Assembly: GCA_900547855.1 (NCBI GenBank)
Contig: URIK01000097.1
Location: 1 to 7,010 of the forward strand
Length of the DNA stretch: 7,010 nt
Source: an uncultured Collinsella sp.
GTDB taxonomy: Bacteria; Actinomycetota; Coriobacteriia; Coriobacteriales; Coriobacteriaceae
Direction of reading: 5' to 3'
Numbering within the stretch: the first letter of the stretch is position 1; each line of letters begins with the position of its first letter. The notes below the pieces were generated by a model that saw only the letters and a list, made by a program, of their open reading frames with translations, did not search any database and was not told where the DNA came from. Both the position numbers and the translations under genes were made by a program. This document shows, piece by piece, positions 1 to 5,258 of the stretch.

Positions 1-48
1 CGAGATTCATGAGCGTCTCGTGGGCTCGGAGATGTGTATAAGAGACAG
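1..48 (+). other. Illumina Nextera adapter contamination (not genomic)
   Basis: Bases 15-48 are, base for base as I remember it, the 34-base Nextera read-2 transposon adapter; they end in the 19-base Tn5 mosaic end at 30-48 (AGATGTGTATAAGAGACAG). Bases 1-6 (CGAGAT) match the 3' end of the P7 primer. Bases 7-14 (TCATGAGC) sit exactly where the 8-base i7 index lies and match Nextera XT index N714 from memory. The order P7 end, index, transposon adapter is that of a finished library molecule. The stretch should be trimmed. It creates false coding sequence on both strands: MYKRQ in front of the nitroreductase, and the familiar artefact peptide SLIHISEPTRR on the minus strand. Confidence 0.98.
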
Positions 49-498
49 GTGGTAAGCGGTTCCGAGGACTGCGCTCGCGTGTTTGACGAGCTTGCATGGG
101 CCGGTGCGCTCAAGGATTGGCCGGGTCCCGATGAGGGCGAGCGCCCGACCGGCTACATCGCGATTCTTGCTGAGCGCGCCGTTCCGGGCAAGCCAGCCGC
201 TCCCATTACCGAGGTCGACACGGGCATTGCCGCGCAGACGATGATGCTCGCCGCCCGCAGCGCCACGCCCGAGGTGGCTGCCTGCATGTTCAAGGCCTTT
301 ACGCCCCACGCGATCGATGCCATGGGGCTCGATAGCGACAAGTATGAGCTCAAGCTGATCATGGCGTTTGGCGTTCCGGCCGAGACGCAGGTGATTGATG
401 CGATCGATTCCAACCCCGACGGCTCAATTAATTACTGGCGCGACGAGGCGCAGGTGCACCACGTACCCAAGCGCCCGCTTGCCGACGTACTGGTGTAG
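49..498 (+). CDS. Nitroreductase family protein, C-terminal part (5' end missing)
   Basis: This open frame of 149 genomic residues has no start of its own because the contig begins inside the gene; the frame continues into adapter, so residues coded before base 49 are artificial. Family knowledge: nitroreductases are FMN-dependent homodimers of about 170-220 residues that reduce nitro compounds, quinones or related substrates with NAD(P)H. What is seen: a segment reading EVDTGIAAQTMMLAARS, which fits the conserved nitroreductase helix (D-x-G-x-A-x-Q-x-x-x-L-A-A), then a KLIMAFGVPAE strand like the family's usual 'lGyP.e' segment, and a C-terminal YWRDEAQVHHVPKRPL tail that I associate with nitroreductases of gut anaerobes. 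The N-terminal FMN-phosphate-binding RRS-type motif would lie in the missing part. The gene ends with TAG; the next gene starts 82 bases later. The substrate cannot be predicted. Confidence 0.82.
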   Translation: MVSGSEDCARVFDELAWAGALKDWPGPDEGERPTGYIAILAERAVPGKPAAPITEVDTGIAAQTMMLAARSATPEVAACMFKAFTPHAIDAMGLDSDKYELKLIMAFGVPAETQVIDAIDSNPDGSINYWRDEAQVHHVPKRPLADVLV

Positions 499-530
499 CT
501 GAGCGTCACCGCGGTGTGATCCGGCGGTAA

Positions 531-565
531 ACCACCACAAAGGTACCTGTCCCCTTTGCGGTGGT
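531..565. repeat. REP-like imperfect hairpin element between genes
   Basis: ACCACCACAAAGG (531-543) pairs with CCTTTGCGGTGGT (553-565): 13 positions with one A/C mismatch around a 9-base loop, TACCTGTCC. There is no T-tract on the plus side, so it is a poor terminator. The core AAGGTACCTGTCCCC resembles, from memory, short dispersed palindromic repeats seen in many bacterial genomes, some tied to REP-associated Y1 transposases. No second copy lies in this window, so the repeat nature is inferred. It sits 15 bases before the GTG start of the next gene and close to its ribosome binding site, so it might affect translation there. Confidence 0.5.
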
Positions 566-580
566 GCGAGGGGAGGACGT

Positions 581-1123
581 GTGGCAGATTTGTATTTGGT
601 GCGGCATGGGCAGACTGAGCTCAATGTGCAGAACATTTTGCAGGGTGGGCACGATTCGCCGCTTACGGCGCGCGGGCGCGAGCAGGCGCTGGCGACGCGC
701 GCGGCGTTTGAGGCGCGTGGCGTGACCTTTGACCGTGTGTATTCCTCGCCGTTGGGCCGGGCGCGGCATACGGCTGAGCTAATTGCTGGTGAGGGCCGCT
801 CGATAGAGCTGGTCGATGACCTGCGCGAGTGGCATTTGGGCTCGCTGGAGGGTACATCAAATCGCGAGATGCCGCCGCAGCCCTGGGGCGATTATCCGGT
901 GGCCTTTGGTGGCGAGTCTGAAGGCGAGCTCCAGTCGCGCATGGTCGCGGCGCTGTCCCACATCATGGCCAGGCCGCAGCACGACTGTGTGCTGGCAGTC
1001 TCCCACGGCTCTTCCTGCCAGGAGTTTCTTGAGTATGTGACTGGCGGGGGAGAGCTACCCGACAACGGTGCCGTGCTTCATTTTGGCTATTGCGACGGTG
1101 CGTTTTCGCTCCTTGATTGGTAA
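581..1123 (+). CDS. Histidine phosphatase family protein (phosphoglycerate mutase-like), copy 1
   Basis: A 180-residue single-domain protein of the histidine phosphatase superfamily, a cytoplasmic enzyme type that removes or moves phosphate through a phosphohistidine. Visible motifs: LVRHGQT near the N-terminus with R8, nucleophile H9 and G10; SSPLGRARHTAE with the second phosphate-binding Arg at R60; LREWHLGSLEG with the probable proton-donor E83; and AVSHGSS with the second catalytic His at H142. The pocket is therefore complete. I chose the GTG at 581 because it puts RHG at residues 8-10, as is typical, and purine-rich GGGGAGGA (570-577) lies just upstream. The length is short for a mutase (about 230-250) and fits small phosphatases of the CobC/PhoE/PspA type. 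It is followed after 17 bases by a paralogue, so the two are probably cotranscribed. The substrate is unknown; phosphoserine is a possibility because serA and serC lie nearby. Confidence 0.9.
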   Translation: MADLYLVRHGQTELNVQNILQGGHDSPLTARGREQALATRAAFEARGVTFDRVYSSPLGRARHTAELIAGEGRSIELVDDLREWHLGSLEGTSNREMPPQPWGDYPVAFGGESEGELQSRMVAALSHIMARPQHDCVLAVSHGSSCQEFLEYVTGGGELPDNGAVLHFGYCDGAFSLLDW

Positions 1124-1140
1124 CGAACGAAAGGACCCCT

Positions 1141-1776
1141 ATGAATAAAGACCTGTATCTGGTTCGTCATGGGCAGACAATATTCAACCTTAAGCGCATT
1201 ATTCAGGGTTGGAGTGACTCGCCGCTCACGCAGCTGGGATGCGACCAGGCGGCACGTGCCGGCATGTTCTTACGTGCGCGCGGCATTGAACCCGATCATG
1301 CCTACACCTCCACACTTCATCGCACCGAGCAGACTATCGCCAACCTGTGGCCGGGCTTGGCGTACGACCGCCTGGACGGTCTGCGTGAGTGGTTCTTTGG
1401 CGACTTTGAGGCCGAGCGCGTGATGCTTATGCCCGAGCGGCCGTGGCGAGATTTCTATCGTCAGTTTGGCGGCGAGAGCCAGATGCAGGTGCGCGAGCGC
1501 ATGGCGGCGACGATAACCGATCTTATGCGACGTCCGGACCACGAGTGCGTGCTCGCGGTGAGCCATGGCTCGGCTATCAAGGAGTTTTTGGACCACGTGC
1601 GGGGCGCGGCGGCAGACGAGCGCGAACGCGTGCCGGGCAACTGCTCAGTGCTGCATTTTGCGTTTGACGATACGGCCGATACGTTTGAACTTGTCGAAGT
1701 CTTTACGCAGGAGGATTACGCGCGCGAGCTGGGGCTTGAACCACTTGTGGCGGCAGCAGGCCCGCAACGGGGATAA
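1141..1776 (+). CDS. Histidine phosphatase family protein, copy 2
   Basis: A 211-residue paralogue of the preceding gene, about 40% identical by hand alignment and nearly collinear. Motifs: DLYLVRHGQT with R9, nucleophile H10 and G11; TSTLHRTEQT with R61; LREWFFGDFEA with probable acid E83; FGGES at 109-113; and VLAVSHGSAIKEFL with H142. All core catalytic positions are kept. It differs in a longer C-terminus: an acidic and arginine-rich insert around 155-166 and a tail of about 25 residues after the last strand. I prefer the ATG at 1141, with AAAGGA at 1130-1135 as ribosome binding site, over an in-frame ATG/GTG near 1117 that would overlap copy 1. It is the last gene of the plus-strand unit and ends before the terminator hairpin at 1824. 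The substrate is unknown. Confidence 0.9.
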   Translation: MNKDLYLVRHGQTIFNLKRIIQGWSDSPLTQLGCDQAARAGMFLRARGIEPDHAYTSTLHRTEQTIANLWPGLAYDRLDGLREWFFGDFEAERVMLMPERPWRDFYRQFGGESQMQVRERMAATITDLMRRPDHECVLAVSHGSAIKEFLDHVRGAAADERERVPGNCSVLHFAFDDTADTFELVEVFTQEDYARELGLEPLVAAAGPQRG

Positions 1777-1819
1777 CGCGAGCGTGGCGGCACGGGTCGC
1801 TGGCATAACTTCTCGACGC

Positions 1820-1868
1820 AAAAGGGGCGGAGATGCATGTACCTGCTGCATCTCCGCCCCCTGTTTGT
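1820..1868. terminator. Bidirectional rho-independent terminator between convergent genes
   Basis: GGGGCGGAGATGCA (1824-1837) pairs perfectly, 14 of 14, with TGCATCTCCGCCCC (1847-1860) around a 9-base loop. Downstream on the plus strand is CTGTTTGTTG, a broken T-tract; on the minus strand the hairpin is followed by CTTTTGCG. It lies 47 bases after the second histidine phosphatase stop and 45 bases after the DUF1015-like stop on the other strand, the expected place for one hairpin serving two converging transcripts. Confidence 0.85.
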
Positions 1869-1905
1869 TGAGCTGCCGATTTTTGTGCTGCGCGGTCTGG
1901 TCTTG

Positions 1906-2589
1906 CTAGAACCGCGCGACTTGGTGCGTGAGCAGACCCGTCGGAACCTGCGGTGCGCCGCCGCTGGCCTGCGCAGCGGGGAAGAGCACGGCAACGGTAA
2001 AGTTGAACGGCTCCTTGCCGGTGTACGTTCCGGCGGAACGGGCCTCATCGGCCAGGAGCTGTGATGCCTCGACTAGTGCGGCAGCGTAGGCAGGGTCGTC
2101 GGCCAGTGCCGGCTCCGGCGCCTGGTCGAGCATGGCACGGATGGCGCCGACGGCGTCCTCGCGCTTGACCTCCCACACGCGGTGCGTAATACCCGCGGGG
2201 TCGGTGACGGCGTAGAGCGAGGCGCCCTCTTTGGCAGCGCCCAGGATGATGTCCATGACGGGCGACGCCTCGTAGGCGAGCGACACGGGGCGCGGCTGCA
2301 CCTTGAGCTCGGCGATCGCGCGCGCGGCGGCGGCCACGTCGGCGCTGGCATCGCCCTTGCCGCCCGCAAGTACACTCGTCGGGCAGATCGCCACGACACC
2401 CGTCACACGTCCCGGCTCGCCCGAGCATTCGTACACGTAATACGCCGCACCCGGGTCCTTGAGCATCAGACCATCGGCAATGGCTCCGCGCAGAGCATCG
2501 TTGCCGCTCATGATGCTGTCCATTGCAGGCAGCGCCTCGAGCACGCGGTCCTGAGCCGGGCGGATGCAGGGAAACGGAAGTGCTTTCAT
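1906..2589 (-). CDS. Shortened DUF1015-like protein, unknown function
   Basis: A 227-residue soluble protein, about half the length of usual DUF1015 members (roughly 400-430). Matches to the family by eye: an N-terminal 'F-x-x-I-R-P' start (FPCIRP, 6-11); ADGLMLKDPGAAYYVYEC (38-55), like the 'G-x-L-x-x-D-x-x-x-x-Y-x-Y' segment; PVSLAYEASP (101-110); SLYAVTDPAGITHRVWEV (124-141); and PFNFTVAVLFP (194-204). Around 163-171 the sequence reads ADDPAYAAA where the family normally has ADGHHR followed by an aromatic and alanines, so the signature histidines and arginine are absent and one residue is missing. The N-terminal 'PYDV' region and the C-terminal third are also absent. The ATG at 2589 has AGGA (2596-2599) six bases upstream. 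It lies 39 bases behind the M20 peptidase gene, probably in one transcript. DUF1015 genes often sit beside serA/serC in Clostridia, which fits this context. The family assignment is mine and unconfirmed. Confidence 0.7.
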   Translation of the reverse strand: MKALPFPCIRPAQDRVLEALPAMDSIMSGNDALRGAIADGLMLKDPGAAYYVYECSGEPGRVTGVVAICPTSVLAGGKGDASADVAAAARAIAELKVQPRPVSLAYEASPVMDIILGAAKEGASLYAVTDPAGITHRVWEVKREDAVGAIRAMLDQAPEPALADDPAYAAALVEASQLLADEARSAGTYTGKEPFNFTVAVLFPAAQASGGAPQVPTGLLTHQVARF

Positions 2590-2628
2590 GGGCGGTCCTA
2601 ACGCACGAGTCGGTTTGTTCGCGGCTTA

Positions 2629-3849
2629 TTATGCCCCAACCTGGCCGCTCGCGTCCCAGAGCACGTTATCGGCGAGCGCGATGAGCACCTGCTGACAACG
2701 AACGATATCGGCGTGGGGCACATATTCGTTGGGCTTGTGCGCGAGCGCGAGCGACCCGGGACCGTAGCTCATGCAATTGCGGTTACCTGTCTTGCCGGCA
2801 ATGACGGCGGTGTCGGTGTAGCCGGTAAAGAAGCCGACGGTCGTGTCCGCGTCCGTCACGTCATCGGCGGCACGCTTGAGCGCTGCTAGAAGGGGAGAGT
2901 TCGGGTCGCGCTCGATGGCGGGGCGGTCGCCCGTCACGGTGTAGCTGCCATGGCAACCGGGAACGGCGGCTTCGGCGACGGCGATGGCCTGCTCTACCAT
3001 GCGCGTCGCGGCGGCCGTATCGGTCGGCGGGGTCAGGCGCATGTCGACCCAGACTTTGGCGCGGTCGGGTACGACGTAGGGGCGATATCCGCCCTCGATT
3101 TGGCCAAACGTGATGGTCGAAGGCCCCAGCTCATTATGCACGGGCAGCGCCGCAAATGCGCGGCGAAGCGAGCACACGACCTCGGCCATGGCGGCGACGG
3201 CATCCGCGCCCTTCCAGGGCTGGCTCGCATGCGCTGTCACGCCAGCCATTTCAATCTCGAACCACGTACGCCCCTTGTGCGCCACTTGAATCTGTCCGTC
3301 GGTGGGCTCGGTATCCAGCACCCATTCGCGCGAACCGACCCAGCCGGCATCGATGGCTGCCTCGGAGCCTCGCATAAAGTCTTCCTCGTCGACCGAGCAG
3401 ATGAGCGAAAAGCCGCGGCGGGGCAGCGCGCCATCCGTCGCCACGCGCTCGAGCGTATGGACCAGTGCGGCAATGGCGCAGGCCAGGCCACCCTTCATAT
3501 CGCAGGCACCGCGGCCATAGAGCTTGCCGTCGCGCACAACCGTCCCGAGCGGCGGAATGTCCGCGTCCCAGCCATCGCCCAGCGTAACGGTATCCATATG
3601 GCAGATATAGACGAGTCGTGGCTCGTCGCTCAGTCCCGGCACGGTGACCATAAGGTTGCGGCGCCCGGGCAGCACCTCGAGTTCCTCAACCTGCACGGCA
3701 TGGAGTACCGGATGGCTCAGCTGCGCCAACCGTTCCTCAACCAACGCTTTGATATAGCGCTCAATCTCGTCCTCATACGCACCCGGGTCTGAGCTGTCGA
3801 TCCGCACGAGTCCTTGCGTAAGCCGCCAAGCAAAATCTGTATCAACCAT
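2629..3849 (-). CDS. M20 family metallopeptidase (ArgE/DapE-like deacylase)
   Basis: A 406-residue di-zinc amidohydrolase of the M20/ArgE/DapE/CPG2 group, which cleaves N-acyl amino acids or small peptides in the cytoplasm. Ligands and catalytic residues seen: CHMDTV with H84 and D86; YGRGACDMKGG with bridging D117; SVDEED with catalytic base E155 and ligand E156; DTEPT with E181; and the C-terminal AHKPNEYV with H371. GVTAHASQPWKG (203-214) marks the inserted dimerisation domain, with H207 reaching the partner's active site. All key residues are present, so it should be active. The open frame extends 40 codons further upstream (to 3969), but that part crosses the serA terminator; the ATG at 3849 with GAGG (3856-3859) six bases upstream is the likely start. 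It is the first gene of a two-gene unit with the DUF1015-like gene. The substrate is not predictable: EPT and the AHKG region fit ArgE/DapE-type enzymes generally. Confidence 0.9.
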   Translation of the reverse strand: MVDTDFAWRLTQGLVRIDSSDPGAYEDEIERYIKALVEERLAQLSHPVLHAVQVEELEVLPGRRNLMVTVPGLSDEPRLVYICHMDTVTLGDGWDADIPPLGTVVRDGKLYGRGACDMKGGLACAIAALVHTLERVATDGALPRRGFSLICSVDEEDFMRGSEAAIDAGWVGSREWVLDTEPTDGQIQVAHKGRTWFEIEMAGVTAHASQPWKGADAVAAMAEVVCSLRRAFAALPVHNELGPSTITFGQIEGGYRPYVVPDRAKVWVDMRLTPPTDTAAATRMVEQAIAVAEAAVPGCHGSYTVTGDRPAIERDPNSPLLAALKRAADDVTDADTTVGFFTGYTDTAVIAGKTGNRNCMSYGPGSLALAHKPNEYVPHADIVRCQQVLIALADNVLWDASGQVGA

Positions 3850-3875
3850 AGGCACCTCACAGATAGTTAGGTCAA

Positions 3876-3890
3876 CATACAGATTGTATG
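3876..3890. promoter_or_regulatory. Perfect inverted repeat upstream of the M20 gene, candidate operator
   Basis: CATACA (3876-3881), GAT, TGTATG (3885-3890) is a perfect 6-3-6 palindrome 27 bases upstream of the M20 start codon. On the minus strand it contains TACAAT, a plausible -10 box, although no good -35 is seen at the usual distance. A repressor site overlapping the promoter is an inference from position and symmetry. Confidence 0.4.
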
Positions 3891-3925
3891 CCAAGAAGCG
3901 GCTCGGTGCATTTAATGGAGCGCTC

Positions 3926-3962
3926 ACAAAAACGGGGCGCCTCTCGTGCGAAAGGCGCCCCG
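3926..3962 (-). terminator. Rho-independent terminator after serA
   Basis: On the minus strand CGGGGCGCCT (3962-3953, read downstream) pairs perfectly over 10 bases with AGGCGCCCCG (3942-3933) around a 10-base loop and is followed at once by TTTTTGTG. It starts about 62 bases beyond the serA stop codon. This ends the serC-serA transcript and separates it from the M20 gene. Confidence 0.9.
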
Positions 3963-4024
3963 CGGGCATTCAATGTCAGTGACGGGCAGGCCACATGGGG
4001 AACTGCCTGTCAGATCAGCCGGCG

Positions 4025-5188
4025 CTATTTGATTACGCGCACGCGATACATCGACGGAATCTGCTTAAGCGCCTCGATCGTGCTGCTGTTCAGGTGCTCA
4101 TCGGTGTCGAACATGGTGTAGGCGTTCTCGCCGGCGGACTCGTTGGTCATGCGCTGCACGTTGGCGTTGTCCTTGGCCAGGATGGCCGTGATCTGGCCGA
4201 TCATGTTGGGCACGTTGGCATGCAGGCAGGCAATGCGGCTCGCGGCGCGCGCCTTGCCCATGCTGCAGGCGGGGTAGTTGACGCTGTGCGCGATGTTACC
4301 GTTCTCCAGGTAATCCTTGAGCTCGCTGATGGCCATGTCGGCGCAGTTGGCCTCGGCTTCGCCGGTGCCGGCGCCCGAGTGCGTGGTGATAAACGTATTG
4401 GGCATCTTGACGGTCTTGGGCGTGGCAAAGTCGCAGCTAAACCAGCTGAGCTTACCCTCGCGCAGGGCGGCGTCGACGGCGTCTTCGTCGATGATGGTCT
4501 CGCGCGCGTAGTTGATGAGCACGGCGTCGGGTGCCAGCAGGTTAATCTGCTCGGTGCTGATCATGCCGATGGTGTCGGCCTTGCTGGGCACGTGTACGGT
4601 GAGGTAGTCGCAGCCGCGGCAGAGATCCTCGAGCGTGCCCACACGCTGCACCTCGCGGCTCAGCACCCACGCGTGCTCGACGGAAATGAACGGGTCGTAG
4701 CCGTAAACGTCCATGCCCAGGTCGACGCAGGCGTTGGCGACCTTGGAGCCCACGTTGCCCAGGCCTATGACGCCGATGCGCTTGCCCTTGAGCTCGCGGC
4801 CCACAAAGGCCTTCTTGGCCTTCTCGGCATCGACCTGAATCTCGGGGTCGTCGGCGTTGTCGCGCACCCAGTTCATCGATTGCACCACGCCGCGGCTCGA
4901 GAGCACCAGCATGCCTAGGACGAGCTCCTTGACGGCATTGCTATTGGCGCCGGGGGAGTTAAAGACGACGACGCCCTTCTTGGCGTACTCTTCGACGGGG
5001 ATGTTGTTGACGCCGGCGCCGCAGCGGGCGATGGCGCGGATTCCCTCGGGCAGCTCGTAGCCGTGCAGGTCGGTTGAGCGCATCAGAATGGCGTCGGCCT
5101 CTTCGGCGGTGCTCACAAATTCGTAGCCTTCGCCAAACTCGACTTTGCCGTCTTTGGTGATGTCGTCGATGGTCTTAATCTTGCGCAT
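4025..5188 (-). CDS. serA: D-3-phosphoglycerate dehydrogenase with C-terminal ACT domain
   Basis: A 387-residue enzyme that oxidises 3-phosphoglycerate to 3-phosphohydroxypyruvate with NAD+, the first step of serine synthesis. Domain order: split substrate-binding domain (about 1-100 and 270-315), Rossmann NAD domain (about 105-270) with VIGLGNVGSKVA containing GLGNVG at 142-147, and an ACT domain (about 318-387), the usual site of serine feedback control. GAGVNNIPVEE (57-67) and NSPGANSNAVKELV (77-90) are typical of the short SerA group of gut anaerobes, and the length fits it. Catalytic Arg is R229 (NYARE) and His is H270 (THSGAGTGEAE). The Glu expected five residues after the Asp of the 'D-V-F-x-x-E-P' motif is not seen: the segment reads CDFATPKT, with K258 there. 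The ATG at 5188 has AAGGAG (5195-5200) six bases upstream. It follows serC by 69 bases. Confidence 0.95.
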   Translation of the reverse strand: MRKIKTIDDITKDGKVEFGEGYEFVSTAEEADAILMRSTDLHGYELPEGIRAIARCGAGVNNIPVEEYAKKGVVVFNSPGANSNAVKELVLGMLVLSSRGVVQSMNWVRDNADDPEIQVDAEKAKKAFVGRELKGKRIGVIGLGNVGSKVANACVDLGMDVYGYDPFISVEHAWVLSREVQRVGTLEDLCRGCDYLTVHVPSKADTIGMISTEQINLLAPDAVLINYARETIIDEDAVDAALREGKLSWFSCDFATPKTVKMPNTFITTHSGAGTGEAEANCADMAISELKDYLENGNIAHSVNYPACSMGKARAASRIACLHANVPNMIGQITAILAKDNANVQRMTNESAGENAYTMFDTDEHLNSSTIEALKQIPSMYRVRVIK

Positions 5189-5207
5189 GAAAAACTCCTT
5201 AGCTGGT

Positions 5208-5220
5208 TTGTTTAAAACAA
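5208..5220. promoter_or_regulatory. AT-rich palindrome in the serC-serA gap
   Basis: TTGTTT (5208-5213), A, AAACAA (5215-5220) is a perfect 6-1-6 palindrome lying 19 bases upstream of the serA start and just before its ribosome binding site. The single-base centre cannot form a useful RNA hairpin, so a DNA-binding site or chance in an AT-rich leader is more likely. A separate serA promoter here is possible, but I see no convincing -35/-10 pair. Confidence 0.3.
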
Positions 5221-5241
5221 GTGGTTTGAAGTGGCTGATCG

Positions 5242-5258
5242 GCCCGCGTGCTGCGGGC
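5242..5258 (-). other. GC-rich hairpin at the 3' end of serC
   Basis: GCCCGC (5242-5247) pairs with GCGGGC (5253-5258) around a 5-base loop, overlapping the last base of the serC stop codon. On the transcribed minus strand it is followed by CGATCAGCC, not a T-tract, so it is a poor intrinsic terminator. It could stabilise the serC part of the mRNA or pause polymerase before serA. Confidence 0.45.

Noticed and set aside
34..48. Start of the nitroreductase frame at GTG 34 (MYKRQ)
   Set aside because: These codons are Nextera adapter, so they are not the true N-terminus.
7..309. 100-residue minus-strand open frame
   Set aside because: It ends in SLIHISEPTRRS, which is translated adapter, and is antisense to the nitroreductase.
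531..565. Hairpin read as the nitroreductase terminator
   Set aside because: No T-tract follows on the plus strand; the next bases are GCGAGGGGAGG.
1117..1140. Upstream start for the second histidine phosphatase
   Set aside because: It would overlap the first copy's stop and add eight residues before the usual start; the ATG at 1141 has AAAGGA at the right distance.
2950..3792. 280-residue plus-strand open frame
   Set aside because: Antisense shadow of the M20 gene, whose metal-binding motifs are all intact; the reverse frame matches no family I recognise.
3850..3969. N-terminal 40-residue extension of the M20 protein
   Set aside because: It would cross the serA terminator hairpin, has no family match, and the ATG at 3849 has a good ribosome binding site.
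3995..4918. 307-residue plus-strand open frame
   Set aside because: Antisense shadow of serA, made of GC-rich low-complexity composition (Val, Gly, Ala, His), with no domain recognised.
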